A stretch of 64,000 nt of DNA from Moraxella macacae 0408225 (GTDB lineage: Bacteria > Pseudomonadota > Gammaproteobacteria > Pseudomonadales > Moraxellaceae), in assembly GCF_000320365.1 (NCBI RefSeq), contig NZ_ANIN01000002.1, forward strand, positions 124,001 through 188,000, written 5' to 3'. Of this stretch, positions 30,536-39,652 are shown in pieces (the first letter of the stretch is position 1; each line of letters opens with the position of its first letter). The position numbers and the translations under genes were made by a program. The notes under the pieces were generated by a model that saw nothing but the letters and a program-made list of their open reading frames with translations, ran no database searches and was not told the origin of the DNA.

Positions 30536-31399
30536 ATGGCAACCGTCAATTCTTTGCTAAGTTTATCCAAAAATACAAAACGCCATATTATGCCCTTTTT
30601 TAATCTAAGCCTTGGCATCAGTGTGTTTGCGTTGTCGCTTTTGGTGTTTTTACCTTTTGTGGCACTTGTGTTTACCGCAAGTGATTTGGGTATGACTGGG
30701 TTTTGGCAGGTGATTAATGAAGCACGCGTAAAACACGCCATTTATTTGACCTTAAAAACATCACTGTTGGCAACGGTAACCAATTTGGTATTTGGTACTT
30801 TGATTGCGTGGGTGTTGGTACGCTATGAGTTTTGGGGAAGATCGCTTGTAAATGCCTTGGTGGATTTGCCTTTTGCTTTGCCAACTGCGGTAATGGGAAT
30901 TTCGTTGGCTACTTTGTATGCTCCAAATGGTTTGATAGGGCAATGGTTTATGCTGTTTGGTGTTCGCATTGCATTTACGCCGATTGGGATTTGGCTTGCG
31001 TTAATTGTGGTAAGTTTGCCGTTTGTTATCCGATCGGTGCAACCTGTCTTAGCCGAAATGTCAGTGGAGTACGAGGAAGCCAGTGCGGTTTTGGGAGCAA
31101 ATCGCTTGACGACTTTTGGTAAAGTGGTGCTGCCAGAGCTGTATCCATCTTTACTTATGGGTGGTGGCATGATGTTTGCGCGGGCGATGGGTGAATATGG
31201 CTCGGTGATTTTTATTGCAGGCAACCTGCCAATGAAATCTGAAATTTTACCGCTTATCATCATTGGCAAATTAGACAGCTATGATGTGGCGGGTGCATCG
31301 GCAGTGGCTTTATTTATGTTATTGATTTCATTTATTATTTTATTTGTGATTAATGCATTGCAATGGTTATTTACCAAACGCATGGGAGGGGTGTTGTGA
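30536..31399 (+). CDS. cysT: sulfate/thiosulfate ABC transporter permease CysT
   Basis: The first permease of the sulfate importer, 287 aa with six or more membrane helices. The cytosolic EAA loop EYEEASAVLGANRLTTFGKVVLPEL (about 178-202) contacts CysA. An upstream in-frame ATG (30473) would add 21 residues, but the ATG at 30536 follows AAGGA at 8 bases and gives a natural start. Its stop TGA overlaps the GTG start of cysW. The binding protein (Sbp or CysP) is not encoded in this cluster. Confidence 0.94.
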   Translation: MATVNSLLSLSKNTKRHIMPFFNLSLGISVFALSLLVFLPFVALVFTASDLGMTGFWQVINEARVKHAIYLTLKTSLLATVTNLVFGTLIAWVLVRYEFWGRSLVNALVDLPFALPTAVMGISLATLYAPNGLIGQWFMLFGVRIAFTPIGIWLALIVVSLPFVIRSVQPVLAEMSVEYEEASAVLGANRLTTFGKVVLPELYPSLLMGGGMMFARAMGEYGSVIFIAGNLPMKSEILPLIIIGKLDSYDVAGASAVALFMLLISFIILFVINALQWLFTKRMGGVL

Positions 31400-32256
31400 T
31401 TGGTGGGCATGGTTATCACTATCAGACACAGGTGGCAACAAAAGAACCGACGTGGGTGCGTTATGTGCTGATTGTTGTGGCGGTTGGTTTTATGTTTGTT
31501 ATGCTTGTCATTCCTTTGCTTGCAGTGTTTTATGAAGCGTTAAAATCAGGTTGGCAGTTATATCTTGCGTCTTTAACAGAAAGCGAGGCTTTGCATGCTA
31601 TTAAACTTACGCTGATTACTGCATTTATTGTTGTGCCAATTAATGCTGTGATTGGTGTTGCTGTGGCATGGCTTTTGACTCGGTTTGAATTTAAAGGCAA
31701 GCAGATTGTAACAACGTTGCTTGACATTCCCTTTTCGGTGTCGCCTGTGGTTGCAGGGCTGATGTTTGTGGTATTGCTTGGGCAAAATTCGTGGCTTGGT
31801 GGTTGGCTTCAATATTTTGGTGTTCAGGTGATTTTTGCCCTTCCGGGGATAGTGATTGCCACGATGTTTGTAACTTTTCCTTTTGTGGTTCGTGAGATTA
31901 TGCCTCTTATGCAATCGCAAGGAGCAAGTGAAGAGCAGGCGGCTTTGACACTTGGAGCAAGTGGTTGGCAGATGTTTTATCGGATAACTTTACCTAATAT
32001 TAAATGGGCATTGCTTTATGGTATGATTTTAACCAATGCTCGTGCGATGGGTGAATTTGGGGCGGTGTCAGTGGTGTCAGGGCATATCCGCGGACAGACG
32101 AATACCATGCCTTTGCTTGTAGAAATTGCTTATAACGAATACAATTTTACCGCAGCTTTTGCGTTGTCAAGTTTATTGGCATCGCTTGCGTTAATCACCT
32201 TGTTGTTACAACAATTTTTAAGTTATCAACAGCGTAAAAAGCAATTGGCAATGTAA
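31396..32256 (+). CDS. cysW: sulfate/thiosulfate ABC transporter permease CysW
   Basis: The second permease, 286 aa, with the EAA loop ASEEQAALTLGASGWQMFYRITLP and the family motif GEFGAVSVVSGHIRGQTNT near the C-terminus. I place the start at the GTG at 31396, which overlaps the cysT stop (GTGA) and has GGGAGGGG just upstream; an in-frame ATG at 31363 lies inside cysT and lacks a ribosome site. It works as a heterodimer with CysT and is coupled to it in translation. Confidence 0.94.
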   Translation: MIGGHGYHYQTQVATKEPTWVRYVLIVVAVGFMFVMLVIPLLAVFYEALKSGWQLYLASLTESEALHAIKLTLITAFIVVPINAVIGVAVAWLLTRFEFKGKQIVTTLLDIPFSVSPVVAGLMFVVLLGQNSWLGGWLQYFGVQVIFALPGIVIATMFVTFPFVVREIMPLMQSQGASEEQAALTLGASGWQMFYRITLPNIKWALLYGMILTNARAMGEFGAVSVVSGHIRGQTNTMPLLVEIAYNEYNFTAAFALSSLLASLALITLLLQQFLSYQQRKKQLAM

Positions 32257-32327
32257 AAAATTTATTTTTATTAAATAATAATTTTAAAAATATTTAATTA
32301 AATGAATGGGTTAGATGGGGTTATTAG

Positions 32328-33068
32328 ATGAGTATTGAAATTCGTGATGTTACCAAACGATTTGGCAATTTTACCGCCTTACAGCCTCTTAATTTAACCG
32401 TTGCGACAGGAAAGTTAACCGCACTGCTTGGGCCGTCAGGGTGTGGCAAAACCACGTTATTGCGCATTGTTGCAGGGCTTGAATGTGCTGATACTGGGCG
32501 GGTTTTGTTTGATGGTGTAGATGTAACCGACACGCCTGTGCAAAAGCGTCATATCGGTTTTATGTTTCAGCATTACGCTTTGTTTCGGCATATGAACGTG
32601 TTTGATAATGTGGCGTTTGGTCTTCGTGTTATGCCAAAACATAAACGTCCAAACAAAGATGAAATTGACAAAAAGGTCAATCACTTGCTGGAGCTTGTGC
32701 AATTGGCTCATATGATAAAAAAATATCCGCACCAACTTTCAGGTGGACAACGCCAACGCATTGCCTTGGCTCGATCTTTGGCGATAGAACCAAAACTGTT
32801 ATTGCTTGATGAGCCTTTTGGCGCTTTGGATGCCAAGGTGCGCAAAGAGCTTAGAGCGTGGTTAAAATCCATGCATCAAAAACTTGGCGTAACGAGCATA
32901 CTGGTTACGCACGATCAAGAAGAAGCGGTAGAACTTGCCGATGAAATTGTGGTGATGAATCACGGACAAATTGAGCAGGTTGGTGATTATAAAACCTTAA
33001 AAAATAGCCCAAAAAGTCATTTTGTGGCAAGTTTTTTACAAGATGGTTATGACAAGATAGACCGATAG
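32328..33068 (+). CDS. cysA: sulfate ABC transporter ATP-binding protein CysA (short form)
   Basis: The ATPase of the importer. Walker [10 protein letters not shown] (about 36-44), Q-loop [11 protein letters not shown], signature [15 protein letters not shown] (about 139-153), Walker [13 protein letters not shown] and H-loop VTHDQEEA are all intact. At 246 aa it contains the nucleotide-binding domain only; the E. coli protein has about 365 aa with a C-terminal TOBE-type regulatory domain. The missing tail ends cleanly at a stop and I see no frameshift remnant. It follows cysW after 71 bp. Confidence 0.93.
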   Translation: MSIEIRDVTKRFGNFTALQPLNLTVATGKLTALLGPSGCGKTTLLRIVAGLECADTGRVLFDGVDVTDTPVQKRHIGFMFQHYALFRHMNVFDNVAFGLRVMPKHKRPNKDEIDKKVNHLLELVQLAHMIKKYPHQLSGGQRQRIALARSLAIEPKLLLLDEPFGALDAKVRKELRAWLKSMHQKLGVTSILVTHDQEEAVELADEIVVMNHGQIEQVGDYKTLKNSPKSHFVASFLQDGYDKIDR

Positions 33069-33144
33069 ATTTTGTTTTCATGATTGAACGTGTTAAAATA
33101 AGTGTTTCGTACGATAATTTTGCCGACAAATGTTAAGGAATATT

Positions 33145-33960
33145 ATGCTGGATATCACACCGATCGCTGCTTTTGATACGAATTATATTTGGTTGTTGAT
33201 TAATCGCGATAAGCAAGAAGCGATTGCTATTGATACAGGTGATGCAACCGTTGTGCAGAATTTTTTACAACAAAATCAAATAAAACTACAAGCAATTTGG
33301 ATAACGCATCACCATCATGATCATACTGGTGGTGTGTTGCAATTGGTAAAACAAAACCCTGATGTGCAGATTTTTGCTCATAAAAATCATGGACTAACGG
33401 ATAAAATTGCTCAAAAAAATTTAACCTTGATTGATGAAAATATTCCGATAACCGCTTGGGAATATGCGGTAAAAGTTTGGCAAACCTTTGGGCATACCGA
33501 CAGCCATTTGAGTTTTTTATTGCAAGTTGGTAATAAGCAAGTTGGTAATAAAATACATGTTTTTTGTGGTGATACATTGTTTGCAGCAGGCTGTGGGCGT
33601 GTGTTTACAGGCACGATTGAACAGTTGTTTGCCAGTTTTCAGCGCTTTAATGCGTTAGCGACAGACACGTTATTTTATCCTGCGCACGAATATACGCTAC
33701 AAAATCTTGAATTTGCCAACTTTATTTTACCAAATGATAACAATATCAAGCAAGCCCTGAAAAATTATGCACAACTACAAAAAATCAACAAGCCAACTTT
33801 ACCCACAACTTTAGCAAATGAACGCCAAATTAATGTATTCTTGCAAGCACTTAACCCATCTGATGACTTAAGTTTGGCGGTGCAACAAAAAACCAACATC
33901 AGCGACAACCAACCGCTCACCATTTTTGCAGCATTAAGAAAATTAAAAAATAATTTTTAA
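33145..33960 (+). CDS. gloB: hydroxyacylglutathione hydrolase (glyoxalase II)
   Basis: A metallo-beta-lactamase-fold enzyme hydrolysing S-lactoylglutathione to lactate and glutathione in methylglyoxal detoxification. The zinc motif THHHHDHTGG lies at about residues 53-62, and FGHTDSH, FCGDTLFAAGCGR and YPAHEYT give the other ligands. Although an ATG exists at 33130, the AAGGAA lies between it and the ATG at 33145, so the latter is the start (271 aa). A 15-bp tandem duplication inserts a repeated QVGNK between two conserved motifs. The last 50 bases are duplicated 1.8 kb downstream. Confidence 0.95.
   Translation: MLDITPIAAFDTNYIWLLINRDKQEAIAIDTGDATVVQNFLQQNQIKLQAIWITHHHHDHTGGVLQLVKQNPDVQIFAHKNHGLTDKIAQKNLTLIDENIPITAWEYAVKVWQTFGHTDSHLSFLLQVGNKQVGNKIHVFCGDTLFAAGCGRVFTGTIEQLFASFQRFNALATDTLFYPAHEYTLQNLEFANFILPNDNNIKQALKNYAQLQKINKPTLPTTLANERQINVFLQALNPSDDLSLAVQQKTNISDNQPLTIFAALRKLKNNF
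33523..33552. repeat. 15-bp in-frame tandem duplication inside gloB
   Basis: caagttggtaataag occurs twice in succession (last base differs), adding five residues (QVGNK) without breaking the frame. Confidence 0.93.
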
Positions 33961-33983
33961 TCAAAACTCAATGGAATATTAGC
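33914..33983. repeat. left copy of a 70-bp direct repeat (gloB 3' end)
   Basis: From cgctcaccattttt to ggaatattagc. It matches 35748-35818 with about four substitutions and one inserted A. It covers the last 16 codons of gloB and 23 bases after the stop. Confidence 0.95.
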
Positions 33984-34034
33984 GGTGAGTTGTTTTTTAA
34001 AAGTAAAAATTTACCACGTCAATGTGTTTATAAA

Positions 34035-34889
34035 TTAAACTTTAAATTTATCTCCTGCTAATCCCTTAATGGTGCTTAAAATATCCGCGGGCAATACCAC
34101 CATTTTGGAATTATTAGAGCTTGCCAAATCGTTCATCGCTTTGATGTATTGTTCGCCAAGCAAATATACCGCGGGCATTTCTTTGCCATCTAGGGCTTGG
34201 CTGATTAGGCGAATCGAGGCTTCCGAACCGCGTGCCAGTACCACTTGTGCTCTAGCATCGCGGCGCGAGGCTTCCAGTCGCCCATCGGCTTCCAAAATCG
34301 CGGCCTGTTTTTGCCCATCGGCGCGCGTAACAATGGCGCGGCGCTGGCGCTCGGCGGCGGCTTGTTCTTCCATCGCCAGTTGCATGGTGGGCGAGGGCTT
34401 GATGTCTTGAATTTCAACGGTTTTGAGCGTAATGCCCCAATCGGCAATCTCGGCGCTAATGGCTTGTTTGAGCTGCGCTTTGATTTGGTCGCGGCTAGAC
34501 AGCGCGTTGTCCAAATCCATCTCGCCCACAATGGAACGCAAAGAAGTTTGCACCAGCGTGCGAATGCCTTGCTCATAATTTTCAATGCCATAAACCGCCT
34601 TTTCAGGCTGCACAATGTTGATGTAAGCGACAGCGTTAGCGATGATAACGACGTTATCGCGCGTGATGACTTCTTGACTCGGGATATCCAGCACGATGTC
34701 TTTTGTTGTAATTTTGTAAGCGACGGAATCCACAAATGGAATAATCAAGCTAAGACCGGGTTCTAGCGTGGTGTGATATTTGCCCAGCCTTTGCACAATC
34801 CATTTGCTGCCTTGCGGCACAAGGCGCACGCCTTTCATTAAGATGATAAGGGCAAAAACGATTAAAATGATTGATAAACTAAGTCCCAT
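34035..34889 (-). CDS. qmcA: SPFH/band 7 (stomatin-like) membrane protein QmcA
   Basis: A 284-aa stomatin/prohibitin-family protein: one N-terminal membrane anchor (about 3-22), the SPFH domain (LVPQGSKWIVQRLGKYHTTLEPG onward) and a long alanine/glutamate/arginine-rich helix (about 170-225, AMEEQAAAERQRRAIV). Such proteins form ring assemblies at the membrane and pair with NfeD proteins, encoded just upstream here. A strong AGGAGC precedes the ATG. Local G+C is clearly higher than in neighbours, with many GCG/CGC codons. Confidence 0.92.
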   Translation of the reverse strand: MGLSLSIILIVFALIILMKGVRLVPQGSKWIVQRLGKYHTTLEPGLSLIIPFVDSVAYKITTKDIVLDIPSQEVITRDNVVIIANAVAYINIVQPEKAVYGIENYEQGIRTLVQTSLRSIVGEMDLDNALSSRDQIKAQLKQAISAEIADWGITLKTVEIQDIKPSPTMQLAMEEQAAAERQRRAIVTRADGQKQAAILEADGRLEASRRDARAQVVLARGSEASIRLISQALDGKEMPAVYLLGEQYIKAMNDLASSNNSKMVVLPADILSTIKGLAGDKFKV

Positions 34890-34970
34890 GGTTGCTCCTA
34901 AGTAAACTGATGTTGTTGTTTTGTAATAACAGTGTAACTAAAATGTAATTAAAGTTTAATTAAAGCGTAA

Positions 34971-35432
34971 CTAAAGTTTTGTAACCAATAATTCATTGCC
35001 TAAAATATTGCTAACCAACACTCTGTCGCCCATGGTCAAAAGTTCGTTTTGCGCGCGGCACGCCCATTCGGTAGCGCCTGCTTTAGGGGTGCTAAAGCGC
35101 ACAAGCCCCGCTGCATCAGGTGTTGGCGGCACGACAATCATACCAACATCACCAATAATAACGCCCGCGCCAAGCCCCGATTTGGTGCGCGTTTTGATTT
35201 TGGGATTGATAAACACAAACCACAGCGCGCACAAAGCGGCGGATAAAATCAGCCACAACACCACCAGCGACAAATAGCCATCAAAAGTGGCAGGCATCAA
35301 GTAAAAAATGACAGCGGTCAAAATGCTCGCCACGCCCAGCCACAACAGAAAAAAACTCGGCAGCAGAATTTCGGCGCTCATCAAAACAATGCCTAGCGCT
35401 AACCAATGCCACGGTTCTAAAAATAGCGTCAT
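34971..35432 (-). CDS. NfeD-family membrane protein
   Basis: The 153-aa NfeD-type partner of the SPFH protein. Two or three hydrophobic helices (about 8-75) are followed by a C-terminal OB-fold-like domain (VIIGDVGMIVVPPTPDAAGLVRF to the end). NfeD and stomatin genes are commonly adjacent and thought to act together in membrane organisation. A strong AAGGAGG lies before the ATG. It is first of the two-gene leftward operon and shares its raised G+C. Confidence 0.88.
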   Translation of the reverse strand: MTLFLEPWHWLALGIVLMSAEILLPSFFLLWLGVASILTAVIFYLMPATFDGYLSLVVLWLILSAALCALWFVFINPKIKTRTKSGLGAGVIIGDVGMIVVPPTPDAAGLVRFSTPKAGATEWACRAQNELLTMGDRVLVSNILGNELLVTKL

Positions 35433-35612
35433 TTTGCCTCCTTATTGTGTGTCTTTTATTTTTCTATTTTTGCCCTTATTGTTGCACAACAAAACGGCAA
35501 AACCAAATGGCAAACTGTTAACAATTGTGATAGGTTTTGTGGCAAATTTGCACCAAATTTATACCAAACGCACTGTTGCTAAATTGTATTTGCCAAATTA
35601 TGTTGCCAAATG

Positions 35613-35621
35613 TGCTATAAT
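35613..35621 (+). promoter_or_regulatory. extended -10 promoter of the truncated phnA-like gene
   Basis: TGCTATAAT combines the TG extension with a perfect TATAAT, 29 bases before the ATG at 35650; no clear -35 is needed for such promoters. Confidence 0.6.
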
Positions 35622-35649
35622 GACGGATTATTTGCTTTGATGGTTGCTT

Positions 35650-35817
35650 ATGACTGACACTTTAACTGATAATGTTTTGTCCGCTTGTCCAAAGTGTGCT
35701 GAAAATTTTACTTATGATGCGGTCATGTATTCTTACAAGCACTCAATCGCTCACCATTTTTGCAACATTAAGGGAATTAAAAAAATAATTTTTAATCAAA
35801 ACTCAATGGAAGATTAG
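35650..35817 (+). pseudogene. 5' fragment of a PhnA/YjdM-family zinc-ribbon gene fused to duplicated gloB tail
   Basis: The ATG opens a 55-codon frame. The first 27 residues include CPKCAENFTYD and DAVMY, which correspond to the start of PhnA/YjdM proteins (CPKC...YTYE...MYICPEC). The frame then changes at about 35,740 into the duplicated gloB 3' end, and the second CxxC of the zinc ribbon is lost. It keeps a promoter and a start codon, so a short product could still be made, but it cannot fold as the family does. I read it as a gene truncated by the recombination that created the 70-bp repeats. Confidence 0.72.
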
Positions 35818-35818
35818 C
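35748..35818. repeat. right copy of the 70-bp direct repeat
   Basis: Matches 33914-33983 (gloB 3' end plus flank) and ends at the base before the yejB start codon. See that entry. Confidence 0.95.
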
Positions 35819-36868
35819 ATGGCTAAATATATTTTAAAGCGAATTTTATTGATTATTCCGACTTTGTTATTGATATTATTAACCAATTTTGCCCTTATTC
35901 AATCCGCTCCCGGTGGGCCTGTGGAGCAGAAAATTGCCCAAATCGAACACGAACAAAAGCAAAGCAAAATAGACACGCAAGTGATTACCCAAAATTATCA
36001 AGGCAGTCGCGGTTTATCACCGGATATGGTGGAAGCGATTAAAAAACAATACGGTTTTGACAAATCCGCCCCTGAACGGTTTTGGCTTATGCTAAAAAAT
36101 TATGCCACGCTTGATTTTGGTGAGTCGTTTTTTAAAGGCAAAAAAGTTACCACGTTAATTGTGGAAAAAATGCCTGTTTCCATTTCGCTTGGACTTTGGA
36201 GTACCTTGCTGATTTATATCATTGCCATTCCGCTTGGTATTTATAAGGCGGTTTATCACAATTCTTTTTTTGATAAAAGCACGGCTTTTTTGTTGGCGGT
36301 GGGTTATGCTGTGCCTGTGTTTATTTTGGCAATTTTGTTGTTGGTATTGTTGGCAGGCGGTAGTTATTGGCAAATATTTCCGTTGCAAGGATTGGTGTCG
36401 GAAAATTTTGCTGAATTGTCTATGACGGCTAAAGTGAAAGATTATTTTTGGCATTTGGCATTGCCCTTAATTGCAAGCAGTATTGGTGGATTTGCAGGGC
36501 TTGCGTATTTAACCAAATTTAGCTTTATGGAAGAGTTGAGCAAACAGTATGTTTTAACTGCACGAGCCAAAGGTTTGCCTGAAAAAAAAGTACTCTACGG
36601 TCATGTGTTTAAAAATGCAATGCTGATTATTATTGCAGGCATTCCGTCTGCAGTGGTGGGGATATTTTTTACCGGTAATTTTTTGATAGAGATTATTTTT
36701 AACCTAGATGGGCTTGGACGCTTGGGTTTTGAGGCAACACAGCAGCGTGATTATCCAGTTATTTTTGGCACGTTGTTTATATTTACGCTTGTTGGATTGA
36801 TATTGCAATTAATGAGTGATATTAGCTATCAGTTTGTTGATCCGCGCATTGATTTTGAAAGTCGTTAG
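35819..36868 (+). CDS. yejB: peptide (microcin C-type) ABC transporter permease YejB
   Basis: A 349-aa permease of the Dpp/Opp group, closest in pattern to YejB. The N-terminus RRILLIIPTLLLILLTNF-like helix is followed by APGGPVEQKIAQIE, which is the YejB form of the family motif. Six helices and an EAA-type loop (QYVLTARAKGLPEKKVLYGHVFKNA) follow. YejABEF imports peptides and, in E. coli, microcin C; it is linked to peptide resistance in several pathogens. Its start codon comes immediately after the duplicated gloB segment, so its native upstream region has been altered. The solute-binding protein YejA is not encoded here. Confidence 0.92.
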   Translation: MAKYILKRILLIIPTLLLILLTNFALIQSAPGGPVEQKIAQIEHEQKQSKIDTQVITQNYQGSRGLSPDMVEAIKKQYGFDKSAPERFWLMLKNYATLDFGESFFKGKKVTTLIVEKMPVSISLGLWSTLLIYIIAIPLGIYKAVYHNSFFDKSTAFLLAVGYAVPVFILAILLLVLLAGGSYWQIFPLQGLVSENFAELSMTAKVKDYFWHLALPLIASSIGGFAGLAYLTKFSFMEELSKQYVLTARAKGLPEKKVLYGHVFKNAMLIIIAGIPSAVVGIFFTGNFLIEIIFNLDGLGRLGFEATQQRDYPVIFGTLFIFTLVGLILQLMSDISYQFVDPRIDFESR

Positions 36869-36933
36869 ATTATGAAAGGATACTGTTGTATGAATTTAGC
36901 ATTGCTTAATTATTTGGTATGATGAGGTTGGTT

Positions 36934-37950
36934 ATGAAGCTATCTGCCATTCGTAAAGCCCAGTTTCGCCGTTTTAAAAATAACAAAATAGGCTTTTGTG
37001 CGTTTATTTTATTTATGATTGTTTTTGTGTTGTGTTTGGGGGCAAATTTTATTGCCAATGACAAACCATTGTTGGTTAAATATAACAACAGCTTTTATGT
37101 TCCTGTGCTAAAAACCTATCCTGAGACGACATTTGGCGGGGTGTTTGAAACCGAAGCCGAGTATAAAGACCCCATTGTGCAACAATTAATCAAGCAAAAC
37201 GGCTATATGCTTATGCCACCGATTGAGTTTGCCGATCAAACACCAAGTTTGGATCGCACGGAATATCCTGCACCACCAAATGCTACTAACTGGCTTGGTA
37301 CGGACGATCATGGGCGTGATGTGTTGGCTCGGATTTTGTATGGACTTCGCGTGTCGCTTTTGTTTGGGTTGGCACTTACGTTGGTAGGATCTGTGATTGG
37401 TATTTTGGTTGGGGCGGTGCAAGGTTATTACGGCGGAAAAATTGACCTTATCGGCCAGCGATTGATGGAAGTGTGGAGCGGTATGCCACAGCTTTTTATG
37501 ATTATTATTTTGGTAAGTTTGTTTAGTCCCAGTGTGATGGTGCTGTTTTTTATGATGTTGTTGTTTGGTTGGCTGGGGCTTGTTGGGCTTGTGCGTGCAG
37601 AATTTTTAAAGGCGCGTAATTTTGATTATGTGCGTTCGGCCAAGGCTATGGGGGTAAGTGATCGCAATATCATGTTTCGCCATATTTTGCCTAACGCTTT
37701 GGCAAGCAGTCTTTCGCAATTGCCATTTATTTTAACAGCAAATGTGGTAAGTTTAACCGCCCTTGATTTTTTGGGTTATGGGCTACCAGCAGGATCGCCG
37801 TCTTTGGGAGAGCTTATGAATCAAGCTAAAAATAACCTTGATGCGCCGTGGTTGGCTCTTTCGGCATTTTTTAGCTTGACAATCATTTTATCACTGCTGA
37901 TTTTTATTGGCGAGGCATTAAGAGATGCGTTTGATACACGGCAAAGTTAG
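36934..37950 (+). CDS. yejE: peptide ABC transporter permease YejE
   Basis: The second permease, 338 aa. It follows E. coli YejE closely: ANDKPLLVKYNNSFYVP near residue 35, NWLGTDDHGRDVLARILYG, GALQGYYGGK-like AVQGYYGGKIDL, then the EAA loop NFDYVRSAKAMGVSDRNIMFRHILPNA. The frame opens at 36919, but the ATG at 36934 has GAGG seven bases before it. It lies 65 bp after yejB and directly before yejF. Confidence 0.93.
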   Translation: MKLSAIRKAQFRRFKNNKIGFCAFILFMIVFVLCLGANFIANDKPLLVKYNNSFYVPVLKTYPETTFGGVFETEAEYKDPIVQQLIKQNGYMLMPPIEFADQTPSLDRTEYPAPPNATNWLGTDDHGRDVLARILYGLRVSLLFGLALTLVGSVIGILVGAVQGYYGGKIDLIGQRLMEVWSGMPQLFMIIILVSLFSPSVMVLFFMMLLFGWLGLVGLVRAEFLKARNFDYVRSAKAMGVSDRNIMFRHILPNALASSLSQLPFILTANVVSLTALDFLGYGLPAGSPSLGELMNQAKNNLDAPWLALSAFFSLTIILSLLIFIGEALRDAFDTRQS

Positions 37951-38016
37951 CATGTGTTGACAACTCATTGTATTTTTATCAAAAAAACAAACCGCAAGCT
38001 CGCCTTGGAAAAAATC

Positions 38017-39648
38017 ATGCAAAACACAAACAACTTACAAAAAACAAACAACCTATTAAGCATCGAAAATCTGACCATAAAATCTACCAGGCAAACCTTG
38101 GTTGATGGGTTAACTTACCAATTAAACTTGGGTGAAACGCTTGCGATTGTTGGTGAAAGTGGTTCAGGAAAATCACTGTCCAGTCTTGCTTTGCTTGGAC
38201 TTTTGCCAAATAGCCTAAGTGTTTTTGGCAAAATTAGCATAACCGATCCACAAACACAACAAAATTTTACCGAACAATTTGAACGCTTGTCTAAAAACAA
38301 AACGTTTTTTCAAAAATTGCGTGGCAAAAAAATTGGTATGATTTTTCAAGAACCGATGACCGCACTCAATCCGTTGCATCATATTGGCAAACAATTGTTT
38401 GAAAGTTTGTTGCTTGCTGATACGCCAAAAAATGAGTTAAAAAACCAAGCGATCCGGTTATTAGAGCAGGTGAATATTCGTAACCCCAGTGGACGGTTGT
38501 TGGCTTATCCGCATGAATTGTCAGGCGGTGAACGCCAGCGGGTGATGATTGCGATGGCATTGGCACAGCGGCCACAAATTTTAATTGCTGATGAACCCAC
38601 CACAGCCCTTGATATGAGTTTGCGTCATGAGATTTTGGCGTTGTTAAACAAACTCAAACAGCAGTACAATATGGCTATCATTTTGATCAGTCATGATTTA
38701 AACTTGGTAAAAAATTACAGTGATACGGTTTTGGTAATGCACCAAGGGCGAGTGCTTGATGAGGGTAAAACCCAACAAATTTTTGCCAATCCACAACATG
38801 ATTATACCAAGGCCTTGATTTATCAGGATTTTGGCAGTCCAAATCCATTTAATCCAAACACTCAAACAAGCGTGTTGACGGTACAAAATTTGTCCATTGG
38901 TTTTGTAAAAGATAAAAATTTGTTTGGCAAAGCGTTAACTTATACCGATACGGTAAAAAATCTGTCTTTTGAGTTAAAACAAGGGCAGTCGCTTGGTATC
39001 GTTGGCGAAAGCGGATCTGGTAAAACCACCACATCATTGGCTTTGCTAAAATTATTGTCAAATAAAACCAAATTGTTTGGTAAAATTAATTTATCAATAG
39101 CCACAAAAACCATCGATATTTTGGCGTTAAACCATCAACAATTTAAACCCTATCGTTCGCAGATCCAAATGGTATTTCAAGATCCATATGCCAGTATCAA
39201 TCCGCGTTTTACTGTGGGTGAGATTATTGAAGAGGGGTTGTTGGTACAAAAAATTGATAAGCCGGCGCGAGAACGCATGGTGGCAGATGCCTTGCAAACG
39301 GTGAATTTACCGACTGATTTTGTGCATCGTTATCCGCACGAGTTGTCAGGTGGTCAACGTCAACGTGTTGCCTTGGCAAGATCGCTTGTTATGAGGCCAA
39401 AAATTTTGATTTTAGATGAACCAACGTCAGCATTAGACAGCCAAACCCAAATTGCCGTGGTAAAATTATTAAGAAAAATTCAACAAGAATTTAACTTAAG
39501 TTACATTTTTATTAGTCATGATTTGGCTGTGGTGCAAGCCTTGTGTCAGCAGGTGATTGTACTAAAACAAGGCGAGTGCGTGGCGTATGGTGATACGGAC
39601 AGTGTTTTGCACAGCCAGTTTAAGCCAAACGTTTCATGGTTGGCTTAA
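38017..39648 (+). CDS. yejF: peptide ABC transporter ATP-binding protein YejF (two ATPase domains)
   Basis: A 543-aa double ATPase that energises YejBE. The first domain has Walker A GESGSGKS (about 47-54), signature [14 protein letters not shown] and Walker [13 protein letters not shown]; the second has [24 protein letters not shown] and [12 protein letters not shown]. The frame opens with a GTG at 37954, but the ATG at 38017, after TTGGA, gives the family-like length and is preferred. The stop is only 4 bases from the convergent pilR stop, with no terminator space between them. Confidence 0.94.
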   Translation: MQNTNNLQKTNNLLSIENLTIKSTRQTLVDGLTYQLNLGETLAIVGESGSGKSLSSLALLGLLPNSLSVFGKISITDPQTQQNFTEQFERLSKNKTFFQKLRGKKIGMIFQEPMTALNPLHHIGKQLFESLLLADTPKNELKNQAIRLLEQVNIRNPSGRLLAYPHELSGGERQRVMIAMALAQRPQILIADEPTTALDMSLRHEILALLNKLKQQYNMAIILISHDLNLVKNYSDTVLVMHQGRVLDEGKTQQIFANPQHDYTKALIYQDFGSPNPFNPNTQTSVLTVQNLSIGFVKDKNLFGKALTYTDTVKNLSFELKQGQSLGIVGESGSGKTTTSLALLKLLSNKTKLFGKINLSIATKTIDILALNHQQFKPYRSQIQMVFQDPYASINPRFTVGEIIEEGLLVQKIDKPARERMVADALQTVNLPTDFVHRYPHELSGGQRQRVALARSLVMRPKILILDEPTSALDSQTQIAVVKLLRKIQQEFNLSYIFISHDLAVVQALCQQVIVLKQGECVAYGDTDSVLHSQFKPNVSWLA

Positions 39649-39652
39649 GCGT

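Noticed and set aside
33984-35747. Insertion sequence or integron cassette between the gloB repeats
   Set aside because: No transposase or integrase, no terminal inverted repeats or attC-like site; the 70-bp repeats are pieces of gloB itself, which fits recombination.
36919-36933. Upstream ATGs of yejE
   Set aside because: In frame, but without a ribosome site; the ATG at 36934 has GAGG seven bases before it.
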